Shown: one piece after another, positions 39,341 to 48,233 of the stretch
How the letters are laid out: the number at the start of each line of letters is the position of its first letter
Position numbering within the stretch: position 1 is the stretch's first letter
Assembly (NCBI GenBank): GCA_023205875.1
Contig: CP060765.1
Location: 310,001 to 374,000, forward strand
Source of the DNA: Chloropicon primus
Taxonomy: Eukaryota > Chlorophyta > Chloropicophyceae > Chloropicales > Chloropicaceae
DNA: 64,000 nt
Direction of reading: 5' to 3'
Translations under genes and position numbers: made by a program
Notes under the pieces: generated by a model
The model's database searches: none
The model's input: the letters and a program-made list of their open reading frames with translations, nothing else
What the model was told of the DNA's origin: nothing

Positions 39341-41518
39341 ATGGCGATGGAGGACGACGTGTTCGTGGGCGAGGCCGCGTCGACGCTAAGGGCGCGCAGG
39401 TTCGCGCTCGAGGAAGAGGTCGCGAAGGGCGCGAGCCACGAGTCCGGATGCCCAAGCACGAGTCCAAGCACCTCGACGCCTGGGAAGGAACAACAAACCG
39501 CTTGGGTGAGGCAGTTATCGTTTCTGTATGGGTTGATGGTGTCGAGTGGCGATGGCGACGACGGGGGGGTGCGATCGACGGACGCTGACGCCAAGTTCTT
39601 TCGCCTCGAAGCGCTGAGGGGTATGGTGCGCGACGGGATCTCCTCGAAGAAGCTCCGAGCTGTGCGAGATGATCTCTCAGCCAAGCTCGGCTTGGAGGTG
39701 GACGGGAGTGGTCCGGGCGAGGAGGAGGCCAAAGCGACGCCGTTCGGTTTCCTGGAGGAGGTGTTCGGTAGAGAGGGGCTCGGGGCCCTGAGGAGGAGGC
39801 TGAAGGGGCAGAAGATGGAGGAGGAGCTGGCGCAACGGAGGGAGGCGCTCGCGCCACGAGCAAGGCCAGTGCAGACACCGAGCCCGGCAAGCAGCGGTCC
39901 TTCGCCCCAGCAGCAGCAGAAATGGAGGCCGAACTACCTCACCAACGCCAAGGTCTTGAACCAGGGGGAGGTCGAAGCGAGAAACTTTGCTTCGGCTCAA
40001 GCGGGGTCGAGGAAGAGGCTGGCCCCGGCGACAGAGGCGGAAGAGCAACAGTTTGCCGTCGAGCGGTGGAGCACGAAAAAGTCGTCTTGGTCTCCGCCAT
40101 CGCCAGGGAGGGGCGCCGGGGATGGCGGCGACGACGAGAACGAGCCCCCAACAGGTGCGACGATGTTTCAGAGCGCGAAGCAAGCCTTGTGCTCCAACCT
40201 CTCTTCCCCATCAAAAGGGAAGAACTACGCGCACACGATGAGCAGAGAGAAGCAGCAGCTTGGGGACAAGCGGCAGAGGAGCAACACGGGCTACAGCATG
40301 CCGAGGAAGAACCAGCAGAGTAACGTGAAAAGCGGCTTCGTGCCGCCTTACGTGAAGAAGGCCTTGGACGCAACTGGGCACCAGATGAACAACAACAACA
40401 ACAACAACAACAATTCTAGCGGGAAGCAGAGCGGCCACTCCCGAGGGAATGGGCACAATCCGAAACAGGGCGGCGGCGGAGCGAATCACGGGGACGAGGG
40501 GGAGCCGCCGTTCTCGCCCAAAGTGATGGAGATGATACTGGATCGTTCGCCAGACGGGGAAATTCCGGAGGAGATCATGAAGCTCGATGCCCAACTCGTG
40601 GAGAGCGTCTGCAACGACATCATGGAGAGGACCGGCGTTAGTTGGTCCGACATCGTGGGCCAGGAGGACGCCAAGAGGCTGGTGCAAGAGATGGTGGTGT
40701 GGCCGATGCTGAACCCCAACCTCTTCAAGGGAGCCAGGTCGCCGCCCAAGGGTCTGCTGCTTTTCGGGCCACCGGGAACGGGCAAGACCTTGATAGGAAA
40801 GGCGATAGCTTCCAACATCAAGGCAACCTTCTTCAACATCAGCGCAAGCTCCCTGACCTCCAAGTGGATTGGGGAGGGAGAGAAGATGGTCCGGACGCTC
40901 TTCGGCCTCGCTGGGTACATGCAGCCCGCCGTCATTTTCATCGACGAGATCGACTCGATCTTGAGCGCCAGGAAGTCGGACGGCGAGCACGAGGCGAGCA
41001 GGAGGCTAAAGACCGAGATGCTGGTTCAGATCGAGGGCTGCGACCCCTCGAGCTCGGAGAGGCGCGTGCTCATTGTCGGCGCCACGAACAGGCCCGAGGA
41101 GCTCGATGAAGCGGCAAGGAGGAGGATGCCCAAGCAGCTCTACATCCCGCTCCCTTGCGAGGAGGCCAGGAAGGCTATGGTGGAGAAGGGGATTGCTGAG
41201 ATTACCCACAGCCTCACCGACGCCGACATGGCAAAAATTGTGCTCAAGACCAAGGGCTACTCCGGCTCTGACATGAAGAACTTCATCCAGGAGGCATGCC
41301 AAGGCCCCGTGAGGGACGTCATGCTCGGCAGGAACCAGGAGGACGTGGAGATGCTCACCGCGGGAGACTTGAGACCTATGGTGATCAAGGATTTCGTCAT
41401 GGCATCGAGAGCTCAAAAGGCGACCGTGTCTCAGGATGAAATCCAGAGGTACTTGGACTACAACTCGAAGCATGGCACGTCCTACGTCAACGACGAGGTC
41501 AACGAGGACGATTGGTAA
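39341..41518 (+). CDS. FIGL1: Fidgetin-like 1 AAA ATPase (FIGL1)
   Basis: A 725-residue AAA ATPase of the meiotic clade (katanin/spastin/fidgetin). FIGL1/FIGNL1 dismantles RAD51/DMC1 filaments and limits crossovers. The catalytic domain shows DIVGQEDAKRLVQEMVVWP, Walker A GPPGTGKT (near residue 478), Walker B IFIDEID (near 532), sensor region GATNRPEELDEAARRRM with arginine fingers, and the C-terminal Vps4-type helix. The specific linker sequence before the AAA core (LVESVCNDIMERTGVSWSDIV) supports FIGL1. A disordered middle includes an Asn tract coded by a near-perfect AAC run (40387-40412). The family RAD51-binding FxxA-type region is not obvious. The next gene, SEC10, follows in the same direction after 148 bases. 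Confidence 0.88.
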   Translation: MAMEDDVFVGEAASTLRARRFALEEEVAKGASHESGCPSTSPSTSTPGKEQQTAWVRQLSFLYGLMVSSGDGDDGGVRSTDADAKFFRLEALRGMVRDGISSKKLRAVRDDLSAKLGLEVDGSGPGEEEAKATPFGFLEEVFGREGLGALRRRLKGQKMEEELAQRREALAPRARPVQTPSPASSGPSPQQQQKWRPNYLTNAKVLNQGEVEARNFASAQAGSRKRLAPATEAEEQQFAVERWSTKKSSWSPPSPGRGAGDGGDDENEPPTGATMFQSAKQALCSNLSSPSKGKNYAHTMSREKQQLGDKRQRSNTGYSMPRKNQQSNVKSGFVPPYVKKALDATGHQMNNNNNNNNNSSGKQSGHSRGNGHNPKQGGGGANHGDEGEPPFSPKVMEMILDRSPDGEIPEEIMKLDAQLVESVCNDIMERTGVSWSDIVGQEDAKRLVQEMVVWPMLNPNLFKGARSPPKGLLLFGPPGTGKTLIGKAIASNIKATFFNISASSLTSKWIGEGEKMVRTLFGLAGYMQPAVIFIDEIDSILSARKSDGEHEASRRLKTEMLVQIEGCDPSSSERRVLIVGATNRPEELDEAARRRMPKQLYIPLPCEEARKAMVEKGIAEITHSLTDADMAKIVLKTKGYSGSDMKNFIQEACQGPVRDVMLGRNQEDVEMLTAGDLRPMVIKDFVMASRAQKATVSQDEIQRYLDYNSKHGTSYVNDEVNEDDW

Positions 41519-41666
41519 AAACATATAATCAACAAACACAAACACTCTTGTAACTTCCAACAACAACATCATCTTTAGGATTCATCCGCTTGGCCTCCTC
41601 GTTTCGAGCTGTTTGCTTCTGGAATTGAAGAGGAGCGCCTTGGGCGAGGAGGTCGTCGTCGTCGGC

Positions 41667-44036
41667 ATGAGCATGGGGAGTCTGGGTGGCACGGAGGCCA
41701 TGTCGGCAGGCGAGGTGGTGAACGACCTCGTGAGGGACCTCCTCTCTTCGAAACACGCCAGCACGAAAGGGAAGGGAGCAGGAGGCCACCGCCAGGAGAA
41801 TGGCAACCCCCACCACGTTGGTGAGGGAACCACCACCATCTTGTTCGAGCTCTTGACGCGGGTCAAGGAAGTGAGGGATAGCGCGGAGAGGATGGAGAAG
41901 CACTACTTGGGTCGGAGGGACAAAATCTTGAGCGAGCTGCGTCGGTTGGCGGAGAGGAGGGCGGAGAAGGACAGCGTCCAGGGGAAAACCGAGGAGCAGA
42001 CGGGGAAGATGGTGAAGGTCTACGAGACCATTGAGGCGAGAGTGGAGCGAGTGAGTAACCTGTCGAGCCACGCCGGGGAGAGGTTGGTTAGGCTGGAGAA
42101 GCGGAGGGATTTCGCGAGGGAGTCGAAGATCCTGTTGAACCACCTGTCGTCCTTCTCGAAGACTGAGGGGTGTGGTGGTGGCGCAGCAAACCAGGGGGAA
42201 GCAACGCTGGACAAGCTGGATGATTACGAAGCGGCTTCCACGGCAATAAAGCTCAGGACATTGGGCGAGAAGCTTCTTGTTGGCACGAGCGACCTTGGCA
42301 TGTCGAACCTTGCGTCACCAAAGCCGGTGGTCAGGAACGAGCTGGCCACCATAGTGGAGAGGATCCAGGTGTACTGCGACAAGCTGGAGAGTAGGCTTAT
42401 CGTGACCTTCGATAAGAACTTGAGGCACAAGAATTTCCCAGGGATGAGAGAATGCTCGCGCAGCTTGCTTTTGTTCCAAGGGGGAGGGCGGCTGGTCTCC
42501 CACTACTTGGCGTCCCTGCCAATCTTCTTGGAGACCAATCCAAAGGTCTTGGGGGACGAGGTGGCGGCTATTTTGGAGGGGGGCGCGAACGGGAACAAGA
42601 CAGTGAAGCAGCTCACGGACGTTCTGGGTCGGTGGTACAAGCACAGCTTGGAATCCGTGAAGAAAGAGAGGGTCGTGATCAACGAGGTCTTCCCTAACGC
42701 CGAAGAGCTGACGAACAAGCTGGTGCAGAGGCTCTTCGAGCAAAACTTGCAAGCGTACCTGACCGCGGTACTTGCTCCGAGCCAGGAGAGCGCGGCCGCC
42801 TCCGGCACGAGCGACGACATCCAGAGCTTCCTTCGCATTGTTGCCGCCGCTTACGAGAAGACCAGGCAGTTGGCAACCGGGTTGCAGTCGATCGGGTGCA
42901 CCGGCATTGATGTGGACGCAAAAAGCAGCGAGCTGTTCGGTGAGCATCTTGACGAGTATCCCGAGATTGAGTTCCGGCTCTTGGAGGCCATCTACTCTTT
43001 CAAGAAGAAAGAGAACCTGGGCAAGGAGCTGAGCTACGACATCATCGGCCAGTACTTTGATTTATCTAAGGAGGCCATCGCGAGGTGCATGCTGTTGTGC
43101 CTCGACCAAGACAAGTCAGATTCGATGCAGAGAATGTTCAGCAGCAACTCGTCGAGGTACGCCAGCAGCTTCAGCCTCGTGGACCAGGTGTACCAGTACA
43201 TGATCGCAGGGCTGCAGACAGCCATGGATGCCACCGACAAGGCGTGCAGCTCCCTTTCGGCCTCCGCGCTGGCAAACGAGCCGGACCTGGAAGCCTTGAA
43301 CAAAAAACTTATCGGGACGAGCTTGGAAAATCTTTTCACGGCCATTCACACCCTTACGACTTGCATCCAAAGGTTCGAGGCTTGCGTGAGGGAAGAAATT
43401 TTGGACGACAAGCTGCCGGAATCCCTCCGAGAAAACTGTGGAGAGTCCCTCTACTCGTTCGTAGGCTTGCTGGAGAACTCTGTGGCGCAAGCCCTGAGCT
43501 TCGGCATTTCCAACTGCTTGCAAATCCTTGCGAAGGTCCTGAAGTCCAGGCAGAAACGAACAGAGTTCTGCCCCCAAGACGACATCTTGGGCATGGGGGC
43601 CATGGGGAAGGTGACGCCAGCTTGCACGGTGGCGGTGGGGTGCATCAGGGCGGTGCATGCTCTGTGCGTCTCGAAGCTTGGTGAGGCCAACATCATCCCC
43701 TTCATGGCAGAGTTCGGGGAGAGCATTTTCCAAACGCTCAAGCAGCACTTTGGGTCTTTCACTTACAATCCTCAAGGGGCCCTTCGCCTGAAGCGGGATC
43801 TCGCCGAGTACACGGACGTCTTCAAAGCGGTGGCCGCTGCGGGGGTGTCCAAATCTTTTGAACAGTTGAGCGAACAAGCCAACTTGCTGGTTGTGATGCC
43901 AGAGAGTATACCTGACCTCGTAGAAGAGGACTTGAAGATAAGCAAGAGCGTCGTGCTCTTCTGGATTAAGCTCAGGGCGGACTACAAGACTGCCAAGCTG
44001 CAGGACGGGCAGAGCTTTGATGCTTTCTTCTCCTAG
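41667..44036 (+). CDS. SEC10: Exocyst subunit SEC10 (EXOC5)
   Basis: A 789-residue helical rod protein of the exocyst, which tethers secretory vesicles to the plasma membrane. Recognised blocks: an N-terminal coiled coil (MEKHYLGRRDKILSELRRLAERR then KMVKVYETIEARVERVSN), DYEAASTAIKLRTLGEKL, VERIQVYCDKLESRLIVTFDK, FPNAEELTNKLVQRLFEQNLQAYL, and the C-terminal FEQLSEQANLLVVMPESIPDLVEE. The spacing and length match plant SEC10. The start at 41667 (MSMGSLGG) is the first in-frame ATG after the FIGL1 gene; the frame upstream begins only at non-ATG codons. A single exon with no membrane segment. Confidence 0.9.
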   Translation: MSMGSLGGTEAMSAGEVVNDLVRDLLSSKHASTKGKGAGGHRQENGNPHHVGEGTTTILFELLTRVKEVRDSAERMEKHYLGRRDKILSELRRLAERRAEKDSVQGKTEEQTGKMVKVYETIEARVERVSNLSSHAGERLVRLEKRRDFARESKILLNHLSSFSKTEGCGGGAANQGEATLDKLDDYEAASTAIKLRTLGEKLLVGTSDLGMSNLASPKPVVRNELATIVERIQVYCDKLESRLIVTFDKNLRHKNFPGMRECSRSLLLFQGGGRLVSHYLASLPIFLETNPKVLGDEVAAILEGGANGNKTVKQLTDVLGRWYKHSLESVKKERVVINEVFPNAEELTNKLVQRLFEQNLQAYLTAVLAPSQESAAASGTSDDIQSFLRIVAAAYEKTRQLATGLQSIGCTGIDVDAKSSELFGEHLDEYPEIEFRLLEAIYSFKKKENLGKELSYDIIGQYFDLSKEAIARCMLLCLDQDKSDSMQRMFSSNSSRYASSFSLVDQVYQYMIAGLQTAMDATDKACSSLSASALANEPDLEALNKKLIGTSLENLFTAIHTLTTCIQRFEACVREEILDDKLPESLRENCGESLYSFVGLLENSVAQALSFGISNCLQILAKVLKSRQKRTEFCPQDDILGMGAMGKVTPACTVAVGCIRAVHALCVSKLGEANIIPFMAEFGESIFQTLKQHFGSFTYNPQGALRLKRDLAEYTDVFKAVAAAGVSKSFEQLSEQANLLVVMPESIPDLVEEDLKISKSVVLFWIKLRADYKTAKLQDGQSFDAFFS

Positions 44037-44153
44037 TGGTAGGAAGGGGAGGCAAGTGAGACAGTCGACGCACACACGCGCGCGCGCATGCGCCATATAT
44101 TATGCATTTGTACTTCTACACCTATTCTTACAAAAGGAGTCTTGCAATTGCTT

Positions 44154-45437
44154 TTATCTATCTACCCCCGATTCTTCCTTGAGCAGCAAGGATGTGATGG
44201 CTTTCCTTCCCCCGTGGATCTCAATGCCGTATTTGAGGTCGAGGCGGCCCGCGCTCTCCAGCTCGGAATACTGAGGGCAAGTCGCCCCGTCCAAATTCGT
44301 TGTGTTCGAGACAAAGGCCCTGATTTCCCTCAACAGGTTCTCCTTGTCGTTCCAGTAGCCCCTGACCCTCTTGAAACTTGACTTCAGGTTCATCTTCCGG
44401 GCCACCTCGTAATAGCCCCCGTGGTGAGAGATCGCAGCGTCCACATCGTGTCTCCTGATCTTCCGAATCAGCCTTTGTGCCGGGAGCTTGTCCATTGTCG
44501 GGCACTCCTTCAGGCAATCGGGGTGCTCCATGACTTTCCGCATCTCCTTCTCAAAATAATGGAAATCCCACTGCAACCGATGCTTGTGGACCATCTTCGG
44601 GCTGTAAATGGTCCTTCCCAGCTCCTTGGCCGTCGCCTTGAACCCGCCATTCATCTTGATGGCGTACACAAGGTCGTGGCGGCCGGAGTCCACGAGAAGC
44701 TTCAGGTTGGGGAGAAGCTTCGTCGCAAGCAAACCCTCTGCACTCGTCCTCGTCTCGCCCGTGAGGGAGTGCCTCATCTGATCCCTGCTGACCACCCAGA
44801 AACTTTCGAGAAACTTGGCCACCTCAGCCTCGATGTTTTCGGAGTCCCAGTACCCCGGCGGGTTCTTGAACGGCTTGTAGCCCAGGCACGCCGCAACCTC
44901 AAAGTGCCCCCCCTGCTTCTCCACGATCTTCTGCAAATCACATCTACCCAGGGACTCGAACTGAGACCTGCTAGGCAGTTGGTTGGTCTTGCCGACCAAG
45001 GCCTCCAACTCCCTCTTCAGAAAACGCAGCTCGTCCTCCTCCTCCAAGAAGCCGTCGGAGTCCAGGTCAAGGAGGCCAGCGGGCGGGTCCACGAAGACTT
45101 TCCTCGCGCTCGAGTCCAGGTAGGGAACGATGTCCGAGACCAAGGGTATTAGCCGGTATTCCTCCTCGAGTCCACCGCCAGCGGGGTTGTTGATGACCAC
45201 GTTCAGCAGAGCGTGGCCCACACCCCTGTGAGGCTCGATCACCTCGACCACCCTGCCTATGAACTCCCCGTCGTGGAGCTTCGCCACCTCCCAGTCTCTC
45301 AAGTTCAAGGCACTCCTACTCCTCAAGGTGCTCCAGTCGACCTGCTTGCGGGAGCTCCTCGCGGCCAGCGATCTCGTCGATCTCGCAGCAAGCGCCTTGC
45401 CCCCGCCTCGGAGGTTTTGGACCCCAGGCCTCGCCAT
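44154..45437 (-). CDS. RimM/PRC-barrel domain protein with four plant-type GG repeats
   Basis: A 427-residue protein. Residues about 50-130 match the C-terminal PRC-barrel part of RimM, a 30S ribosome maturation factor: VAKLHDGEFIGRVVEVIEP, YRLIPLVSDIVPYLDSSARKVFVDPPAGLLDL. The N-terminal RimM barrel seems absent. Four repeats follow, each with the pattern R-x-D-L-x(3)-I-x(3)-G-G-x(4)-A: GRCDLQKIVEKQGGHFEVAA, GRHDLVYAIKMNGGFKATA, RRHDVDAAISHHGGYYEVA, GRLDLKYGIEIHGGRKAI, three with a following aromatic-rich linker (GYWD, LQWDF, GYWN). Similar repeats follow a RimM domain in plant plastid proteins such as At5g46420, so a role in plastid ribosome assembly is inferred. The start at 45437 (MARPGVQ, Arg/Ser-rich) fits a transit peptide. 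Confidence 0.75.
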   Translation of the reverse strand: MARPGVQNLRGGGKALAARSTRSLAARSSRKQVDWSTLRSRSALNLRDWEVAKLHDGEFIGRVVEVIEPHRGVGHALLNVVINNPAGGGLEEEYRLIPLVSDIVPYLDSSARKVFVDPPAGLLDLDSDGFLEEEDELRFLKRELEALVGKTNQLPSRSQFESLGRCDLQKIVEKQGGHFEVAACLGYKPFKNPPGYWDSENIEAEVAKFLESFWVVSRDQMRHSLTGETRTSAEGLLATKLLPNLKLLVDSGRHDLVYAIKMNGGFKATAKELGRTIYSPKMVHKHRLQWDFHYFEKEMRKVMEHPDCLKECPTMDKLPAQRLIRKIRRHDVDAAISHHGGYYEVARKMNLKSSFKRVRGYWNDKENLLREIRAFVSNTTNLDGATCPQYSELESAGRLDLKYGIEIHGGRKAITSLLLKEESGVDR

Positions 45438-45521
45438 GGCACCACTCACTCTCTCTCCATCCTCAAAGGAAAAACGCAAACCCTCCACAAAACCAAAGCA
45501 ATTCTCGACCACCCCGTACAC

Positions 45522-45563
45522 CACGTGGGTCAAGAAAAGCTCCAATGGAAAGATTGCGAGACT
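45522..45563 (+). promoter_or_regulatory. Bipartite element, copy h (proximal, RimM-like)
   Basis: CACGTGGGTCAAGAAAAG starts at 45522 and GAAAGATTGCGAGAC at 45548, a spacing of 26, followed by CTTTCG-type sequence. CACGTG in place of CAAATG also makes a G-box core. It lies 84 bases from the ATG at 45437. Confidence 0.6.
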
Positions 45564-45708
45564 TTCTTTCGCTTTCTCGGCACCTCCTTCCCCTCCCCCT
45601 CCACCGTGGTCCTCTCCCTTCCAGAAAGAGAAAGTGCCCCTCCCCTCTCCTCTGTGCTGGCAGCAGCAAGTTATAGAACAATGCCGATTTCTCGACCAAT
45701 CCCGGCGT

Positions 45709-45750
45709 CAAAACGTTCGTGGAAGGCACCGATGGAAAGATCGTGAGACG
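45709..45750 (+). promoter_or_regulatory. Bipartite element, copy g (distal, RimM-like)
   Basis: CAAAACGTTCGTGGAAGG starts at 45709 and GAAAGATCGTGAGACGC at 45735, a spacing of 26. The upstream CCCGGCGT is shared with copy e. Confidence 0.6.
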
Positions 45751-46285
45751 CACTTTCTCCCTGTCCCCTCTCCCTCCTTTCCTTCTCCTTTGGTACCCTC
45801 GTAAGAGTCTTCCTTCCTCCGCCAAAAGGCCTCCCTCCTCCCTCGCTCTCTCTGCAGCAATGAACCTGGGTAACGCACCGATCGGTGTTTTCGCGCACGG
45901 GGTAGAGGGCGAGGGAGAAACGGGGACGAGGAGGACGGGTACGCGCGAGAGTGCGAGGGAAGACGGGACAGACGGAAGCGTCTCTCTTTCTTCTTTCGAT
46001 TGAGGTGTCGCACGAAGGGAGAGGTGCTCGGGTCGAGGATTTGGACGACGCGAGAGAGAGAGAGAGAAGGTGAGGGAACCCTCGGAGGAGGGGAGTTTCG
46101 TGGGAGGGAAAGGGACGGTGACGGGTCGCGTCGGGGTGGAACGAAGAGTGTCAGCGGTCGCAGGCAGAGCACTCACGTCTTTCTCTTTTTTTGTGGACTC
46201 CTCGCTCGAAAGAAATGAAGCGGTGGCGAGGATTTTGACTCGTCACATGTGAGGGAGGGCAGACGAAGAGGAAGGCGAACGATTC

Positions 46286-48211
46286 ATGGGGAAAGGCGGG
46301 GCGAGGAGGTCGAGGGACGATGTCAAGGCGTTGCTGGTGTGCATAGGGCTGACGAACCCCGAGGACTTGAGCGGCTGCTCGACAGTGCAAGAGGAGTTTG
46401 CCTACGTGAAGAAATGTTTCCGCAGGAAGTGTTTGGAGACTCACCCGGACAAGGGCGGAGACGCGGCGGACTTCAGGGACGTTCAGTCCGCTTTCGAGAC
46501 GCTCCGAAGCATGTTCGAGAGGGGGTCCATCCCGACGTTTCAAGGGAGCGCGGGCACGTCCACCAAGAAGGAGTACGAGGCGGCTTATGAGAACATGGGC
46601 AAGTACTCGCAGCCCTCGTACGAGTTCTACGAGTTTGCGGAGGACATCAGCGTGCCGCAGTACAGGGTGGAGCTCGCGAAGAGTGGAAGGAGCGCGTGCA
46701 GCAAGCCTGGGACGAGGAGTAAGAACTATCAGGACAAGAAGTGCCCCATCATCCCTGGCGAGACGCAATACAAGTTCAAGACGGTCGCGCGCAAGCTGAA
46801 GAGCGGAACCGAGTACGACGAGGTGGCATACACCCTGATCAGCAAGGGCATGATTCGCATCGGAGTGGTCGATGAGCAGACGGGTGGCTACGGAAGGTGG
46901 TGCCACTTGGAGTGCTGGAGGGTCCCAAAGAGGATCTGGCTCGCTATGCCATCCGAGGGCCACCCAGACGAGTACAAGGCCGAGGTCTACGAAATGAGAC
47001 TCATCGCGCTGAACGAAGTCCTGTTCGAAGGCATGCAGGAGCTGTCTGCCGAGCACAGGGCGAAGCTCGTAAGGCACGTGATGGATCGAGGAAACTGGGC
47101 CCAGTACAAGAAACCTGCTTTCCTGAAGCAAAGATCGCCCAGCAAAGCCCCCGCAGGAGAATCAGCATCCCCAAAGAAGATGGAAGCTCCAAAGGCGGAG
47201 CCTTCAACTCCAAGGGCGGAGGACAAAGTGAAGTCTGAGGTGAAGGCCGAGCCTCCTGCCAGCGCCCCACAGGCTTTTATGGTGCCCTCTTCTAAGGCGC
47301 CCTCTTCCTCCCTCGTTCCCAAGGAGAAATTCGTCCTGCCCAAACCAGGCGTGGGCAACGCGAAGCCTGGCTGCCTCGGCGGGAAAACTTGCGTCCTGAC
47401 GGGTGTCTTTCCGGAGGTGGGAGGAGGCTCAGGCCTCAGCTTGGGCAAGGACAGGGTCAAGGGTATGATCATGAGCTTCGGTGGGAGAGTCACGAGCGCA
47501 ATCTCTGGCAAAACGGACATCCTGGTTGTCGGGAAAGATCCTGGAATGAGCAAAGTGTCGAAGGGCAGGAACCAGAACAGATGCACCCTGCTGAGCCTCA
47601 AGGACTTTTGCGAAGGGATCAACAACGGCACCGTGTCCCAGACGATCGAACAAGCCAAGCCCATGGTCATCGAGACCTTTTCCATGGGATACAAAGCGAG
47701 GGGTGGATTTAACTCCCTGATGTACCGCTCATCCAAGGAGGAGATTGAGTATGCGCAAGGAAAGTCGCCACAAAAGAGGCTGCAGGGTCCCACAACAGAG
47801 AATGAGGGGGAAAAGCCAGCGAAGAAGGCGAAGAAGTCGAAGAGGAAGCTGGATTTGGATGAGGAGGCGGAAGAAAAGGAGGAGGCGAAAGAGAAGGAGC
47901 CCCTGGATAAGGCTATTCAGGCAAAGCTGGACAGAAATAAGAAGCAGGGGCATGTGCCATGGCACACCACTTTACTCGCAAGGGAGCTGAAAGCTCTTTG
48001 CAAGCACCATGATGTAGACGACAAGGGGACGAAACCCGTCCTGATCAAGCGTCTGAACGTCTTCTTTGAGGCTGGAGGAGGAGGAGGAGGAGGAGGCAAA
48101 GGGAAGGGAAAGGGAAAGGCCGAAGACAAGAAAGAGGCTGGAGGAGGAAGAGGAGGCAAAGGGAAGGGAAAGGCCAAGGCCAAAGGGAGAGGCAAGAGGA
48201 AAAGTGTTTAA
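46286..48211 (+). CDS. J-domain / PARP-type zinc finger / BRCT / SAP-like protein
   Basis: A 641-residue single-exon protein with an unusual set of domains. A J-domain at the N-terminus has the HPD motif (ETHPDKGGDAADFRDVQSAFE, residues about 50-70) for Hsp70 activation. Residues about 125-220 resemble a PARP-type nick-sensing zinc finger: YRVELAKSGRSACS, two-Cys pair with KKCP, ISKGMIRIGVV, then WCHLECW. Residues about 365-455 form a BRCT domain (GGKTCVLTGVFP, MIMSFGGRVTSAISGKTDILVVG, CTLLSLKDFCEG), of the type in PARP1 and RFC1. A SAP-like helix pair lies near 580 (LLARELKALCKHHDVDDKGTKPVLIKRL). The Gly/Lys tail is strongly basic. A nuclear role in DNA-break signalling or chromatin chaperoning is inferred. 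The start is the first ATG after several stops. Confidence 0.8.
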   Translation: MGKGGARRSRDDVKALLVCIGLTNPEDLSGCSTVQEEFAYVKKCFRRKCLETHPDKGGDAADFRDVQSAFETLRSMFERGSIPTFQGSAGTSTKKEYEAAYENMGKYSQPSYEFYEFAEDISVPQYRVELAKSGRSACSKPGTRSKNYQDKKCPIIPGETQYKFKTVARKLKSGTEYDEVAYTLISKGMIRIGVVDEQTGGYGRWCHLECWRVPKRIWLAMPSEGHPDEYKAEVYEMRLIALNEVLFEGMQELSAEHRAKLVRHVMDRGNWAQYKKPAFLKQRSPSKAPAGESASPKKMEAPKAEPSTPRAEDKVKSEVKAEPPASAPQAFMVPSSKAPSSSLVPKEKFVLPKPGVGNAKPGCLGGKTCVLTGVFPEVGGGSGLSLGKDRVKGMIMSFGGRVTSAISGKTDILVVGKDPGMSKVSKGRNQNRCTLLSLKDFCEGINNGTVSQTIEQAKPMVIETFSMGYKARGGFNSLMYRSSKEEIEYAQGKSPQKRLQGPTTENEGEKPAKKAKKSKRKLDLDEEAEEKEEAKEKEPLDKAIQAKLDRNKKQGHVPWHTTLLARELKALCKHHDVDDKGTKPVLIKRLNVFFEAGGGGGGGGKGKGKGKAEDKKEAGGGRGGKGKGKAKAKGRGKRKSV

Positions 48212-48233
48212 GATGTGGACAGGAATTTTCGAT

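Larger units (their letters stand above)
45438..46285. other. Divergent intergenic region, RimM-like / J-PARP-BRCT
   Basis: This 848-base region holds two bipartite elements (h and g) 187 bases apart, pyrimidine tracts (45590-45660, 45755-45850) and an AG run (46050-46065). An unseen leader exon of the downstream gene is possible, but no exon could be supported. Confidence 0.6.

Noticed and set aside
45438-45545. N-terminal extension of the RimM-like frame
   Set aside because: It would place bipartite element h inside the coding part and gives no added targeting character.
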